Shown here piece by piece: positions 37,224 to 44,989 of a stretch of 64,000 bases of DNA. A model generated the notes under the pieces. That model was not told where the DNA came from. It ran no database searches and saw only the letters and a list, made by a program, of their open reading frames with translations. The stretch lies in the NCBI RefSeq assembly GCF_023276435.1, contig NZ_JALLPO010000011.1:1-64000 (forward strand), read 5' to 3'. Source of the stretch: Sphaerisporangium perillae. Its GTDB lineage: Bacteria > Actinomycetota > Actinomycetes > Streptosporangiales > Streptosporangiaceae. Position 1 is the first letter of the stretch. Each line of letters starts with the position of its first letter. Both the position numbers and the translations under genes were made by a program.

Positions 37224-37841
37224 GTGTCCATCGGTGTACCGAAGCCGCTTAACCTGCCCTTCGACCCCATCGAACGCGCCGCCGAGACGTGGCGCGTCCG
37301 CTTCGGGCCGTCATCCGCCATGGCAGCCGTCACATCGATCATGAGAGCGCACCAGATCCTCCTCGGGCAACTGGACACGCTGCTCAGGCCGCATGACTTG
37401 ACTTTCGCGCGCTACGAGGCGCTCGTCCTGCTGACCTTCAGCCGGACCGGCGCGCTGCCGCTCTCACGCATCGGCGATCGGCTCATGGTGCACCCGACGA
37501 GCGTGACCAACACCGTCGACCGGCTGGAGCGCGCCGGGCTGGTCCGGCGCATGCGCAACCCCAAGGACGGGCGCGGGGTGCTCGCCGAGATCACCGACAA
37601 GGGGCGCGAGGTGGTCGAGCGGGCGACCGCCGATCTCATGGCCGCCGACTTCTGCATGACGATGTACCCCGAGAACGACCTGGCCGAGATGTTCGGCCTG
37701 CTGCGCACCATGAGGGTGGCCGCCGGCGACTTCGAGACCTACGAGGACGGCGAACCGCTCGCGCCGGGCAACGGGACGGCCGGCCGGGCGGGAAAAGGGA
37801 AGGGGCCCCTCCCGAAGGAAGGGCCCCCTGAGGCGTCATAG
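37224..37841 (+). CDS. MarR-family transcriptional regulator
   Basis: A 205-residue winged-helix regulator. The MarR core runs from about residue 35 to 155: LLRPHDLTFARYEALVLL, the recognition helix region HPTSVTNTVDRLERAGLVRR and the wing RNPKDGRGVLAEITDKG. An N-terminal ~30-residue extension precedes it. The last ~20 residues (GKGKGPLPKEGPPEAS) are encoded by a GC-rich hairpin that is probably the transcription terminator, so they are unlikely to be conserved. The GTG start is leaderless. Ligand and targets unknown. Confidence 0.88.
   Translation: MSIGVPKPLNLPFDPIERAAETWRVRFGPSSAMAAVTSIMRAHQILLGQLDTLLRPHDLTFARYEALVLLTFSRTGALPLSRIGDRLMVHPTSVTNTVDRLERAGLVRRMRNPKDGRGVLAEITDKGREVVERATADLMAADFCMTMYPENDLAEMFGLLRTMRVAAGDFETYEDGEPLAPGNGTAGRAGKGKGPLPKEGPPEAS
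37801..37829 (+). terminator. Terminator-like hairpin overlapping the marR 3' end
   Basis: GGGGCCC (37802-37808) pairs with GGGCCCC (37821-37827) across a 12-nt loop, inside the last marR codons. No T-tract follows, so its efficiency is uncertain. Confidence 0.4.
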
Positions 37842-37948
37842 GGGACGTCGACGGTGAAGTTGCGGCTGAGCGACTTGTCGAGGTTCGCCGCGATGTCGGG
37901 GTGAGAGCCGTCGACCCCGGTGTCGATCGTTCGGGATATCCACCCCAC
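37842..37948 (-). pseudogene. Subtilisin-like (S8) protease remnant
   Basis: The minus strand reads VGWISRTIDTGVDGSHPDIA and then ANLDKSLSRNFTVDVP. This matches the catalytic-Asp region of secreted actinomycete subtilases (DTGVDGxHPD, SRNFT). Nothing of the His or Ser regions is present: the frame runs into the marR 3' end on one side and non-homologous sequence on the other. About 35 residues remain of a protein normally 400 or more long. Confidence 0.65.
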
Positions 37949-38045
37949 ATGACAGTTCCGTGAAAATTTCGGATGAAGGCGTGACATAACGGAGCCGCCC
38001 CCCGCTCTGGTACGCCCGGCGACCATGAGCACACGCCGGATGCGG

Positions 38046-38051
38046 CAGGAT
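38046..38051 (+). promoter_or_regulatory. Possible leaderless -10 box (CAGGAT)
   Basis: CAGGAT lies 6 nt before the ATG at 38058 of the thioredoxin-domain gene. It could alternatively serve as a weak AGGA ribosome binding site. Confidence 0.35.
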
Positions 38052-38057
38052 TGGACT

Positions 38058-39017
38058 ATGAGCCCAGCGGACTTCACTCGACCGGCATCGTTGCAGGGGG
38101 CCGTGGACCTCGGTGCGCGCAAGCAGGCACTCGAAGCCCAGGCCCGTCGCGAGGCGGCGGCGGCACAGGGCGCCGCGGGAGGCGCTCCGGCGACTCCCGC
38201 GGGTGCCGTGGTGATCGACGTCACCGATGAGACCTTCGCCACGGAGGTGATCGAGCGCTCCATGCGCACGCCCGTGGTCCTCGACCTGTGGGCCACCTGG
38301 TGCGAGCCGTGCAAGCAGCTCAGCCCGATCCTGGAGAAACTCGCCGCCGAGGCGGCCGGCCGGTGGGTGCTCGCCAAGGTCGACGTGGACGCGAGCCCCC
38401 AGATCAGCGGCGCCCTGCAGGTGCAGAGCATTCCGACCGTGCTGGCGGTCTTCCAGGGCCAGGCGGTGACCGGCTTCCAAGGCGCGCTACCCGAGGCGCA
38501 GGTGCGGCAGTGGCTCGACCAGCTGATGCAGGCCCTCGCCCAGTACCTCCCGCCCGAGTCCGAGGCCCCGCAGGGCGAGGAGGGCGAGCCGGCCCAGCCG
38601 CAGGCCGACCCCGACCTGCTCGCGGCCGAGAAGGCCATCGACGAGGGCGACCTCGACGCCGCGGCGGCCGCCTACGAGCGGCTGCTCGCCCGTTCCCCCG
38701 CCGACCCGGACGCCAAGATCGGCCTGGCCGGGGTGGGGCTCGTCCGCCGCACCCAGGATTTGGACGCCGACGCCGTGCTGCGCCAGGCCGCGGAGAACCC
38801 GGCCGACGTCGAGGTCCAGACGCGGGCCGCCGACATCGAGATGCTGAGCGGCAGGGTGGAGGAGGCGTTCGACCGGCTCATCCAGCTCGTCCGCCGCACC
38901 TCCGGCGACGAGCGCGACCGTGCGCGCCGCCACCTGCTCGGCCTCTTCGACGCGCTGCCCGCCGGTGATCCGGCCGTCGCCCAGGCCCGCCGGGCGCTCG
39001 CCAGCGCCCTGTTCTGA
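38058..39017 (+). CDS. Thioredoxin-TPR protein (CnoX/YbbN-like)
   Basis: A 319-residue cytoplasmic protein with an N-terminal thioredoxin domain (LDLWATWCEPCKQLSPIL, both CxxC cysteines present; cis-Pro in QSIPTVLAVF). A C-terminal tetratricopeptide-like region follows (LLAAEKAIDEGDLDAAAAAYERLL onward). The E. coli relative CnoX/YbbN is a redox-dependent chaperone working with GroEL/DnaK. Here the active-site WCEPC suggests real disulfide exchange. The ATG at 38058 is favoured by spacing and conservation (MSPADFTRPASLQGAVDLG); an ATG at 38025 is an alternative. Confidence 0.9.
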   Translation: MSPADFTRPASLQGAVDLGARKQALEAQARREAAAAQGAAGGAPATPAGAVVIDVTDETFATEVIERSMRTPVVLDLWATWCEPCKQLSPILEKLAAEAAGRWVLAKVDVDASPQISGALQVQSIPTVLAVFQGQAVTGFQGALPEAQVRQWLDQLMQALAQYLPPESEAPQGEEGEPAQPQADPDLLAAEKAIDEGDLDAAAAAYERLLARSPADPDAKIGLAGVGLVRRTQDLDADAVLRQAAENPADVEVQTRAADIEMLSGRVEEAFDRLIQLVRRTSGDERDRARRHLLGLFDALPAGDPAVAQARRALASALF

Positions 39018-39248
39018 GCCGCGGCCGGCCGCCCGTCCGGCTCCGGCCGCCCGGACGGCGGGCTCCGGCGCGCCTACTTCCACCGTGCGCCATTGGTGTC
39101 TGAAGTGTCACGTTTGTCCGCCTGACGGCGGAAGTGCTCGGCCAGGTCTGGCACGATGGATATCCCGTAAGGGAGCAGGCGGGTCCGATGCGCGGCAAGG
39201 AGCACCAGGGCCTGCCCGACCATCACCCCCGCAAAGGAGCGGATCGAC

Positions 39249-40658
39249 GTGGCCACCGTGCCCAGTGTGTCGTACTCGATCACCGTCCGTCTGGAGGTGC
39301 CGGCGGGCGGCAAGGCCGTCAGCCAGCTCACCCACGCGGTAGAGAACGCCGGCGGTGTGGTGACCGCCCTCGACGTGACCAACGCCGGTCACGAGAAGCT
39401 GCGCATCGACGTCACCTGCGCGGCCAAGGACACCGACCACGCGCAGGCCATCGTCGACAGCCTCGACGCCGTCGAGGGCGTCGTCCTGCACAAGGTCAGC
39501 GACCGCACCTTCCTCATGCACCTCGGCGGCAAGATCGAGATGCAGTCGAAGGTGCCGCTGCGCAACCGTGACGAGCTGTCGATGGCCTATACGCCCGGTG
39601 TCGCGCGGGTGTCGCTGGCCATCGCCCGCAACCCCGAGGACGCCCGCCGCCTGACCATCAAGCGCAACACCGTCGCGGTGGTCACCGACGGGTCCGCCGT
39701 GCTCGGCCTCGGCAACATCGGGCCCGCGGCGGCGCTGCCCGTCATGGAGGGCAAGGCCGCCCTGTTCAAGCGGTTCGCCGGCATCGACGCCTGGCCGATC
39801 TGCCTGGACACCCAGGACGTCGACACGATCGTCGAGGTCGTCCGGGCCATCGCGCCCGGGTTCGGCGGCATCAACCTGGAGGACATCTCGGCGCCGCGCT
39901 GCTTCGAGATCGAGCGGCGGCTGCGCGAGCTGCTGGACATCCCGGTCTTCCACGACGACCAGCACGGCACCGCCATCTGCGTGCTGGCCGCGCTCACCAA
40001 CGCCCTGCGCGTGGTCGGCAAGTCCCTGCCCGACGTGAAGATCGCGATGGCGGGGGCCGGCGCGGCCGGCACCGCCGTGCTGCGCCTGCTGCTCGCGGCC
40101 GGAGCGCGCAACGTCGTCGTCTGCGACTACCTCGGCGCCGTGCACAAGGGCCGCGACGATCTGGACGCGTCGCTGCTCTGGATCGCCGAGAACACCAACG
40201 CCGAGGGCTACAGCGGCGACCTGCGGGGCGCGGTCAAGGGCGCCGACGTGTTCATCGGCGTCTCGGCCCCCGGCATCCTCACCGGCGACGACATCGCGGC
40301 CATGGCCGACAAGGCCGTGGTCTTCGCCCTGGCCAACCCCGAGCCCGAGGTGTCACCCGACGACGCCAGGGACCACGCGGCGGTCGTGGCCACCGGCCGT
40401 TCCGACTATCCGAACCAGATCAACAACGTGCTGGCCTTCCCCGGCGTCTTCCGCGGCCTGCTCGACGCCCAGTCGCGCATGGTGACCGAGTCCATGCTGC
40501 TGGCCGCGGCCAAGGCCCTCGCGAGCGTCGTGTCGGTGGAGGAGCTCGGCCCGAACTACATCGTCCCGAGCGTCTTCCACCCCGACGTCGCGACCGCGGT
40601 CGCGGCGGCCGTGCGCGAGTCGGCCGGCGGCAAGGTGCGCGGCCTCACGGAGGCGTAG
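39249..40658 (+). CDS. NAD-dependent malic enzyme with N-terminal ACT domain
   Basis: A 469-residue malic enzyme that decarboxylates malate to pyruvate. An ACT-like domain (residues ~5-85) precedes the catalytic part. Family marks are SMAYTPGVARVSLAIARNPE, GLGNIGPAAALPVMEGKA, FGGINLEDISAPRCFEIE (metal-binding acids), HDDQHGTA and the Rossmann motif AGAGAAGTAV. NPEPEVSPDDA and YPNQINNVLAFPG close the active site. Start GTG 39249 with AAAGGAG 10 nt upstream. The ACT domain suggests allosteric control by an amino acid. Its stop region is duplicated downstream. Confidence 0.94.
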   Translation: MATVPSVSYSITVRLEVPAGGKAVSQLTHAVENAGGVVTALDVTNAGHEKLRIDVTCAAKDTDHAQAIVDSLDAVEGVVLHKVSDRTFLMHLGGKIEMQSKVPLRNRDELSMAYTPGVARVSLAIARNPEDARRLTIKRNTVAVVTDGSAVLGLGNIGPAAALPVMEGKAALFKRFAGIDAWPICLDTQDVDTIVEVVRAIAPGFGGINLEDISAPRCFEIERRLRELLDIPVFHDDQHGTAICVLAALTNALRVVGKSLPDVKIAMAGAGAAGTAVLRLLLAAGARNVVVCDYLGAVHKGRDDLDASLLWIAENTNAEGYSGDLRGAVKGADVFIGVSAPGILTGDDIAAMADKAVVFALANPEPEVSPDDARDHAAVVATGRSDYPNQINNVLAFPGVFRGLLDAQSRMVTESMLLAAAKALASVVSVEELGPNYIVPSVFHPDVATAVAAAVRESAGGKVRGLTEA

Positions 40659-40712
40659 CCCGGGTTCAAGGTCGGCCGGACGGAGGCTTGGCCTCGGTTC
40701 ACAGCCGGCCGG
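40647..40712. repeat. 33-bp tandem duplication across the malic-enzyme stop
   Basis: Units 40647-40679 and 40680-40712 are contiguous and differ at about 7 of 33 positions. The first contains the TAG stop of the malic-enzyme gene; in the second this codon is TGG-like. The second unit reaches into the 3' end of the convergent surface-protein gene. Confidence 0.85.
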
Positions 40713-41415
40713 GGCGGCGGCGGGCGCCGTACGCCTCGCGGGGGCGCAGCAGCGGCTCGGCGGGTGTGCGGCGCGGCCAGATCATGCCGATCCACCAGAG
40801 CATGCCGCCGAAGACGACCATCCCCACGGCCGTGGCGATCTTGCCGTACAGGTCGGCGGGCGGTCCGGTGTAGGGCAGGCGGTCCAGCGGCTGCCTGCGC
40901 AGCAGGGGGTTGTACCGGTGGCTGCGGACCCCCTCGGCGCGGTGCCCGCCGCTCCGCCGGTCGCTGCTGCCGGTGCTGCTCTCGCTCTCGCTGTAGACGC
41001 TCTCGCGGTACTCGCCGTAGGACTCCTCACCGCTCTCGCCGCTCTCGCAGTGTGACCAGACCTGGTACCTCGTGGTGCCCTGCCCGTCCAGGACGACGGT
41101 GACGCGCTCGCTCTTGCGCGGCTCGATGTAGACCGGGATGGTGCGCTCGACGCCCGGCCAGAGGATGCCGTTGCGCACCAGGGTGCTGCCGCGGTAGACG
41201 GAGTATTCGACGGTGTCCCGGTTGCGGGGCGCGGTCATGACGACGTTCGCCTTGCTGGCGGGGCACTCCACCTTGGAGACGGAGACCTGGACGCGCCCCG
41301 GGTCGCTCGTGGCACGCACGTCCGCGCCGGTGTCGGCGGCCTGCGAGGCGCGCGCCGCGGGGACCCCGGCGGCCACGCCCACCGCCATGAGCGCCACCAG
41401 GATGAGACGGTTCAT
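40699..41415 (-). CDS. Secreted surface protein with LPYTG-like sorting signal
   Basis: A 238-residue protein with a signal peptide (MNRLILVALMAVGVAAGVPA) and an Ig/C2-like mature domain (residues ~40-125) with two Cys. A Ser/Glu/Tyr/Arg-rich linker follows, then LPYTG (residues 180-184), a hydrophobic helix (~193-213) and a basic tail. That order is the sortase-anchoring layout, although the cytoplasmic tail (~25 residues) is longer than usual. No sortase gene is in the window. GGGAGGGG precedes the ATG by 4-5 nt. Role at the cell surface unknown. Confidence 0.75.
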   Translation of the reverse strand: MNRLILVALMAVGVAAGVPAARASQAADTGADVRATSDPGRVQVSVSKVECPASKANVVMTAPRNRDTVEYSVYRGSTLVRNGILWPGVERTIPVYIEPRKSERVTVVLDGQGTTRYQVWSHCESGESGEESYGEYRESVYSESESSTGSSDRRSGGHRAEGVRSHRYNPLLRRQPLDRLPYTGPPADLYGKIATAVGMVVFGGMLWWIGMIWPRRTPAEPLLRPREAYGARRRPGRL

Positions 41416-41587
41416 CGGACCCCTCCCTTTCCTCCATGGCGTGGTGTCCGCAAACTGATCCTCCATCGATGATCTATGCATACGGAGCGTGCCCACTCGA
41501 GTGCGAGAAGTAACATAAGGCGAGGTGACAGCCCTCTGTGGCCGGGGGCAGGCGCGCGGCCGGGCCATCACGCGTCATGATGGATGC

Positions 41588-42166
41588 ATGGCGGAGGCGA
41601 TCTACGTCGGCGGGCTGCTGGTGGCGACGCCACTGCTGGACGACCCGAACTTCCGGCGCGGCGTCGTGTTGATCCTGGAGCACGATGAGGACGGCGGCAC
41701 TCTCGGTGTCATGCTCAACCGGCCGAGCGAGGTCACGGTGACACAGGTGCTCCCCTCCTGGGACGCGCTCGTGTCCGGGCCTCCCGTGCTCTTCGAAGGG
41801 GGGCCGGTCCAGACCGACAGCGCGCTGGCCCTGGCGTCGGTGCCGAGCGGCCAGGAGCCTTTGGGCTGGCGCAGGCTGCACGCGGGCGCCTCGGCGGTCT
41901 CCAAGCTCGGCACGGTGGATCTGGACGCGCCTCCGGAGATCCTGGCGGGCGAGATAACGCAGATGCGCATCTTCGCCGGGTACGCCGGCTGGACGGCGGG
42001 CCAGCTGGAGAGCGAGATACGCGAGGGCTCGTGGTACGTCGTGGAGGCCGAGCCCGGCGACACGTTCGACTCGCGGCCGGCGAACCTGTGGCGGTCGGTG
42101 CTGCGGCGTCAGCCGGGCGAGCTGGCCTTCGTGGCGACCTGCCCGGACGATCCCAAGCTCAACTGA
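41588..42166 (+). CDS. YqgE/AlgH family protein
   Basis: A 192-residue UPF0301 (YqgE/AlgH) protein. The fold is recognised from YVGGLLVATPLLDDPNFRRGVVLILEHDEDGGTLGVMLNRP near the N-terminus, GGPVQTD, and the C-terminal GYAGWTAGQLESEI and WYVVEAEP. The family is widespread; its biochemical role is unsettled. The ATG at 41588 is chosen since homology begins at once. Its last 58 nt overlap the 3' end of the convergent tetR gene. Confidence 0.92.
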   Translation: MAEAIYVGGLLVATPLLDDPNFRRGVVLILEHDEDGGTLGVMLNRPSEVTVTQVLPSWDALVSGPPVLFEGGPVQTDSALALASVPSGQEPLGWRRLHAGASAVSKLGTVDLDAPPEILAGEITQMRIFAGYAGWTAGQLESEIREGSWYVVEAEPGDTFDSRPANLWRSVLRRQPGELAFVATCPDDPKLN

Positions 42167-42771
42167 TCCCATCCGGGCCCCAGGGCCGCCTCGACGAGGT
42201 CCAGGGTGCGCTCCACGTTGGCGACGAGGCTGTCGAGGTAGTGATCGCCGTCCACTGAGCACTCGAAGCCGACGCGGACCGCGGCGGCGATGAGGGCCAC
42301 CAGCAGCCGCGGGCGTGGGTCGGTGCCGGGGTCGATGCCCTGGCGCCTGGCGATCTCGGTCGTGAGCTTCTTCTCCACGTCGGCCATGCGCGCGAAGCTC
42401 GTGCACAGGAGGACGGGGTTGGCGTCGATCACGCGCCGGTGCCGCAGGAACCGCTCGGTGTCCTCGGAGGCGTTGGTCTCCATCCCGTGGATGAACTCGC
42501 GGAAGGCGCGGGCGAGGGCGGTGATGGGCGGCTCGTCATCGGGGCGTGCGGCCAGGGCGCAGCCGATGAGCTCCTCGTACTCGACGGTGAAGTCGAGGGC
42601 GAGCTCCTCCTTGCTGCCGAAGTACCGGAAGAAGGTGCGGGGTGAGACGTCTACCGCGGCGGCGATCTGATCGACCGTGGTGGCCTCGTACCCCTGGGCG
42701 AGGAACAGTTCGAAGCCCGCGTCGATCAGGGCCAGCCGGGTCTGGTGCTTCTTGCGCTCCCGAAGACCCAT
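42109..42771 (-). CDS. TetR-family regulator of the adjacent MFS pump
   Basis: A 220-residue TetR regulator. The N-terminal HTH reads ALIDAGFELFLAQGYEATTVDQIAAAVDVSPRTFFRYFGSKEEL; the C-terminal ligand domain is acyl-CoA/drug-type (TetR_C). The ATG at 42771 is preceded by GGAGG at good spacing; an ATG five codons earlier lacks one. It is divergent from the DHA2 efflux gene with TGTCA operators between, the usual repressor-pump pair. Its 3' end overlaps yqgE by 58 nt on the opposite strand. Confidence 0.92.
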   Translation of the reverse strand: MGLRERKKHQTRLALIDAGFELFLAQGYEATTVDQIAAAVDVSPRTFFRYFGSKEELALDFTVEYEELIGCALAARPDDEPPITALARAFREFIHGMETNASEDTERFLRHRRVIDANPVLLCTSFARMADVEKKLTTEIARRQGIDPGTDPRPRLLVALIAAAVRVGFECSVDGDHYLDSLVANVERTLDLVEAALGPGWDQLSLGSSGQVATKASSPG

Positions 42772-42847
42772 ACCGGACACCTCCATGCAATATTCACTTC
42801 ACATTCTGCCACATGTCACGATCTGTCGGATAAAAGAGTTTGTCATC

Positions 42848-42862
42848 TGTCATGGACTGACA
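42848..42862. promoter_or_regulatory. TetR operator between tetR and MFS genes
   Basis: TGTCA-TGGAC-TGACA is a perfect inverted repeat. A further TGTCA at 42841 and TGTC half-sites near 42815-42830 share the same promoter region. They sit in the 136-nt divergent gap. Confidence 0.6.
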
Positions 42863-42907
42863 TAAATTGCCGTGCGTTGAACCATCATCGAAACAGGGGG
42901 ACCTTCC

Positions 42908-44479
42908 ATGGCACAAGCGCTGGCCGCGCCCGTAGACGCGCCTGCCCGACGTGGCCACGGGCATCCGTGGCTCACGCTGCTCGCGGTCGCACTTGGCGTG
43001 ATCATGGTAATGCTCGACGGCACCGTCGTCGCCATCGCCAACCCGGTGATCGGCAAGGAGCTGGGGGCGTCGCTCTCGGACCTTCAGTGGATCACCAGTG
43101 GCTACCTGCTCGCTCTCGCAGTCTTCCTCATCACCGCCGGCAAGCTCGGTGACCTGTTCGGGCACAAGAGGGTCTTCCTGATCGGCATCGCGGGCTTCGC
43201 CCTCACCTCGCTCGCCATCGGCCTGACCTCCTCCATCGGCATGCTGATCACCTTCCGGGTCCTGCAGGGCCTGTTCGGCGCGCTGCTCCAGCCCGCCGCC
43301 CTCGCGCTGCTGCGCGCCGCCTTCCCCGCCGAGCGGCTCAACATGGCGATCGGCATCTGGGGCGCGGCCATCGGCGTCTCGAGCGCCGCAGGCCCCATCA
43401 TCGGCGGCCTGCTGGTGGAGAACGTCAGCTGGCAGTCGGTCTTCTTCATCAACGTGCCGGTCGGCGTGATCGCGCTGATCGTCGGGCTGTGGGTCATCAA
43501 GGAGAGCAGGTCCGAGTCCCTGTCCAGGGTCGACATCCCGGGCGTGCTGCTCCTGTCCGGCGCGATGTTCTGCCTGGTGTGGGCGATCATCAAGGCCCCC
43601 GGCTACGGCTGGGGCGACGCCAAGACCATCGGGTTCTTCGCCGGCGCCGTCGTGCTGGGCGCGGCCTTCCTGGTCTGGCAGGCCCGGGCCGCCGAACCGC
43701 TGCTGCCGCTCACCCTGTTCCGCAACGCGTCGGTCTCCATCGGCACGGCGCTGATGGTGCTGATGGCCTTCTCGATGTTCGGCGCCATGTTCTTCCTCAC
43801 GTTCTACTTCCAGGGCGTGCACGGGCTGTCCCCGCTGGAGTCGGGCATGCGCATGCTCCCGATGAGCGCCGGCATGATCGTCGCCTCACCGCTGGCGGGT
43901 CTCGCGCTGAGCAGGTTCGGACCCAGGGTTCCGATCGCCGTCGGCATGCTCATCACCGCGACCTCGATGTTCCTGCTCTCCCGTCTCGGGCTCGAGGCCG
44001 GTTACCTCGACACCGCGATCCCGTTCGCGCTGCTCGCCTTCGGCCTCTCGCCCGTCATGGTCGGCGCGACCGAGGTCATCGTCGGCAACTCCCCCGAGGA
44101 GCACAGTGGCGTCGCCGGAGGCATGCAGCAGTCCGCCATGCAGGTCGGCGGCTCGCTCGGCACGGCCGTGCTCGGCGCCCTGATCACGGCCAAGGTGGCG
44201 GACGTCCTGCCCGGCCACCTCGCCGCCGTGCAGATCCCCGCCACGGCCGCGCAGGTCGAAGCCATGAAGAACGTCGTCGCGCTCGGCGTCGCCCCCGTGC
44301 CGCCGGGCGCGCCCAAGGCCGTCGCCGAGGCGCTGACCCAGGCCGCGCACTCCTCCTTCCTGGAGGGCATGCACTTCGGCTTCGGCGTGAGCGTCGCGGT
44401 GGCCGTACTGGCCGCGATCCTGGCCCTGTTCGTCAAGGCCGGCCGCAAGACCGCGGACGTCCCGGTCCACGTGGGCTGA
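42908..44479 (+). CDS. DHA2-family (14-TM) MFS drug efflux transporter
   Basis: A 523-residue proton-driven multidrug exporter of the EmrB/QacA class with 14 predicted transmembrane helices. Motif A is GKLGDLFGHKRVFL. Motif C-like glycine-rich segments occur (IGVSSAAGPIIGG), and the DHA2-typical MLDGTVVAIANP lies in helix 1. It is divergently controlled by the neighbouring TetR. AGGGGG lies about 8 nt before the ATG. Substrates unknown. A terminator hairpin follows at 44494-44540. Confidence 0.94.
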   Translation: MAQALAAPVDAPARRGHGHPWLTLLAVALGVIMVMLDGTVVAIANPVIGKELGASLSDLQWITSGYLLALAVFLITAGKLGDLFGHKRVFLIGIAGFALTSLAIGLTSSIGMLITFRVLQGLFGALLQPAALALLRAAFPAERLNMAIGIWGAAIGVSSAAGPIIGGLLVENVSWQSVFFINVPVGVIALIVGLWVIKESRSESLSRVDIPGVLLLSGAMFCLVWAIIKAPGYGWGDAKTIGFFAGAVVLGAAFLVWQARAAEPLLPLTLFRNASVSIGTALMVLMAFSMFGAMFFLTFYFQGVHGLSPLESGMRMLPMSAGMIVASPLAGLALSRFGPRVPIAVGMLITATSMFLLSRLGLEAGYLDTAIPFALLAFGLSPVMVGATEVIVGNSPEEHSGVAGGMQQSAMQVGGSLGTAVLGALITAKVADVLPGHLAAVQIPATAAQVEAMKNVVALGVAPVPPGAPKAVAEALTQAAHSSFLEGMHFGFGVSVAVAVLAAILALFVKAGRKTADVPVHVG

Positions 44480-44493
44480 CCCTCACGCCCGGC

Positions 44494-44540
44494 TCCGCCC
44501 GGTACGGCTCGCGCGCCCGCGCCGGCCCGTACCGGGCGGA
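44494..44540 (+). terminator. Hairpin terminator after the MFS gene
   Basis: A perfect 14-bp stem (44494-44507 with 44527-44540) flanks a 19-nt loop 15 nt after the MFS stop. No T-tract follows, as is common in actinomycetes. Confidence 0.6.
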
Positions 44541-44617
44541 TGTGAGGTTCCCCGGGCCGCAGAGGGCGTGCGGCCCCGCGGGACGCATTCACCCGCCCGA
44601 GCGCGCCCGGGCGCACG

Positions 44618-44623
44618 TAGACT
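44618..44623 (+). promoter_or_regulatory. Leaderless -10 box (TAGACT)
   Basis: TAGACT precedes the DUF3039 GTG start by 8 nt, with no ribosome binding site. Confidence 0.5.
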
Positions 44624-44631
44624 CGGATGTC

Positions 44632-44883
44632 GTGAGCACGAAGATCCTTCCCGAGAGCGAAGTACGCCCGAACCTCTCGCACGGCGACGAGGGGGACCAC
44701 GAGCGGTTCTCGCACTACGCGGACAAGAACAAGATCACCGAGAGCATGGTGACCGGCACCCCCATCCGCGCCCTCTGCGGCAAGGTCTGGGTCCCGAGCC
44801 GCGACCCCAAGAAGTACCCCGTGTGCCCCGAATGCAAGGAGATCTACGAGGGGCTGCCGCAGGGTGGCGACCCGGGCAAGTAA
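44632..44883 (+). CDS. DUF3039 zinc-binding small protein
   Basis: An 83-residue conserved actinobacterial protein. The core reads SHGDEGDHERFSHYADKNKI, then GTPIRALCGKVWVPSRDPKKYPVCPECKEIY. Three Cys (ALCGK, CPEC) and nearby His residues suggest a zinc-ribbon-like site. The GTG start is leaderless. Function unknown; the family is almost universal in actinomycetes. The helicase gene ~2.3 kb downstream is often a neighbour in relatives. Confidence 0.9.
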   Translation: MSTKILPESEVRPNLSHGDEGDHERFSHYADKNKITESMVTGTPIRALCGKVWVPSRDPKKYPVCPECKEIYEGLPQGGDPGK

Positions 44884-44989
44884 CGCCTGCTCAGGGTGAA
44901 CCCGCGGGCGGCAACCGAGTGTTGCTCCCGGCCGATCGGCGTCCCGGAAGCTAGCGTCAGCACTCCGACCTGACTTGACGGGGGAGTGC

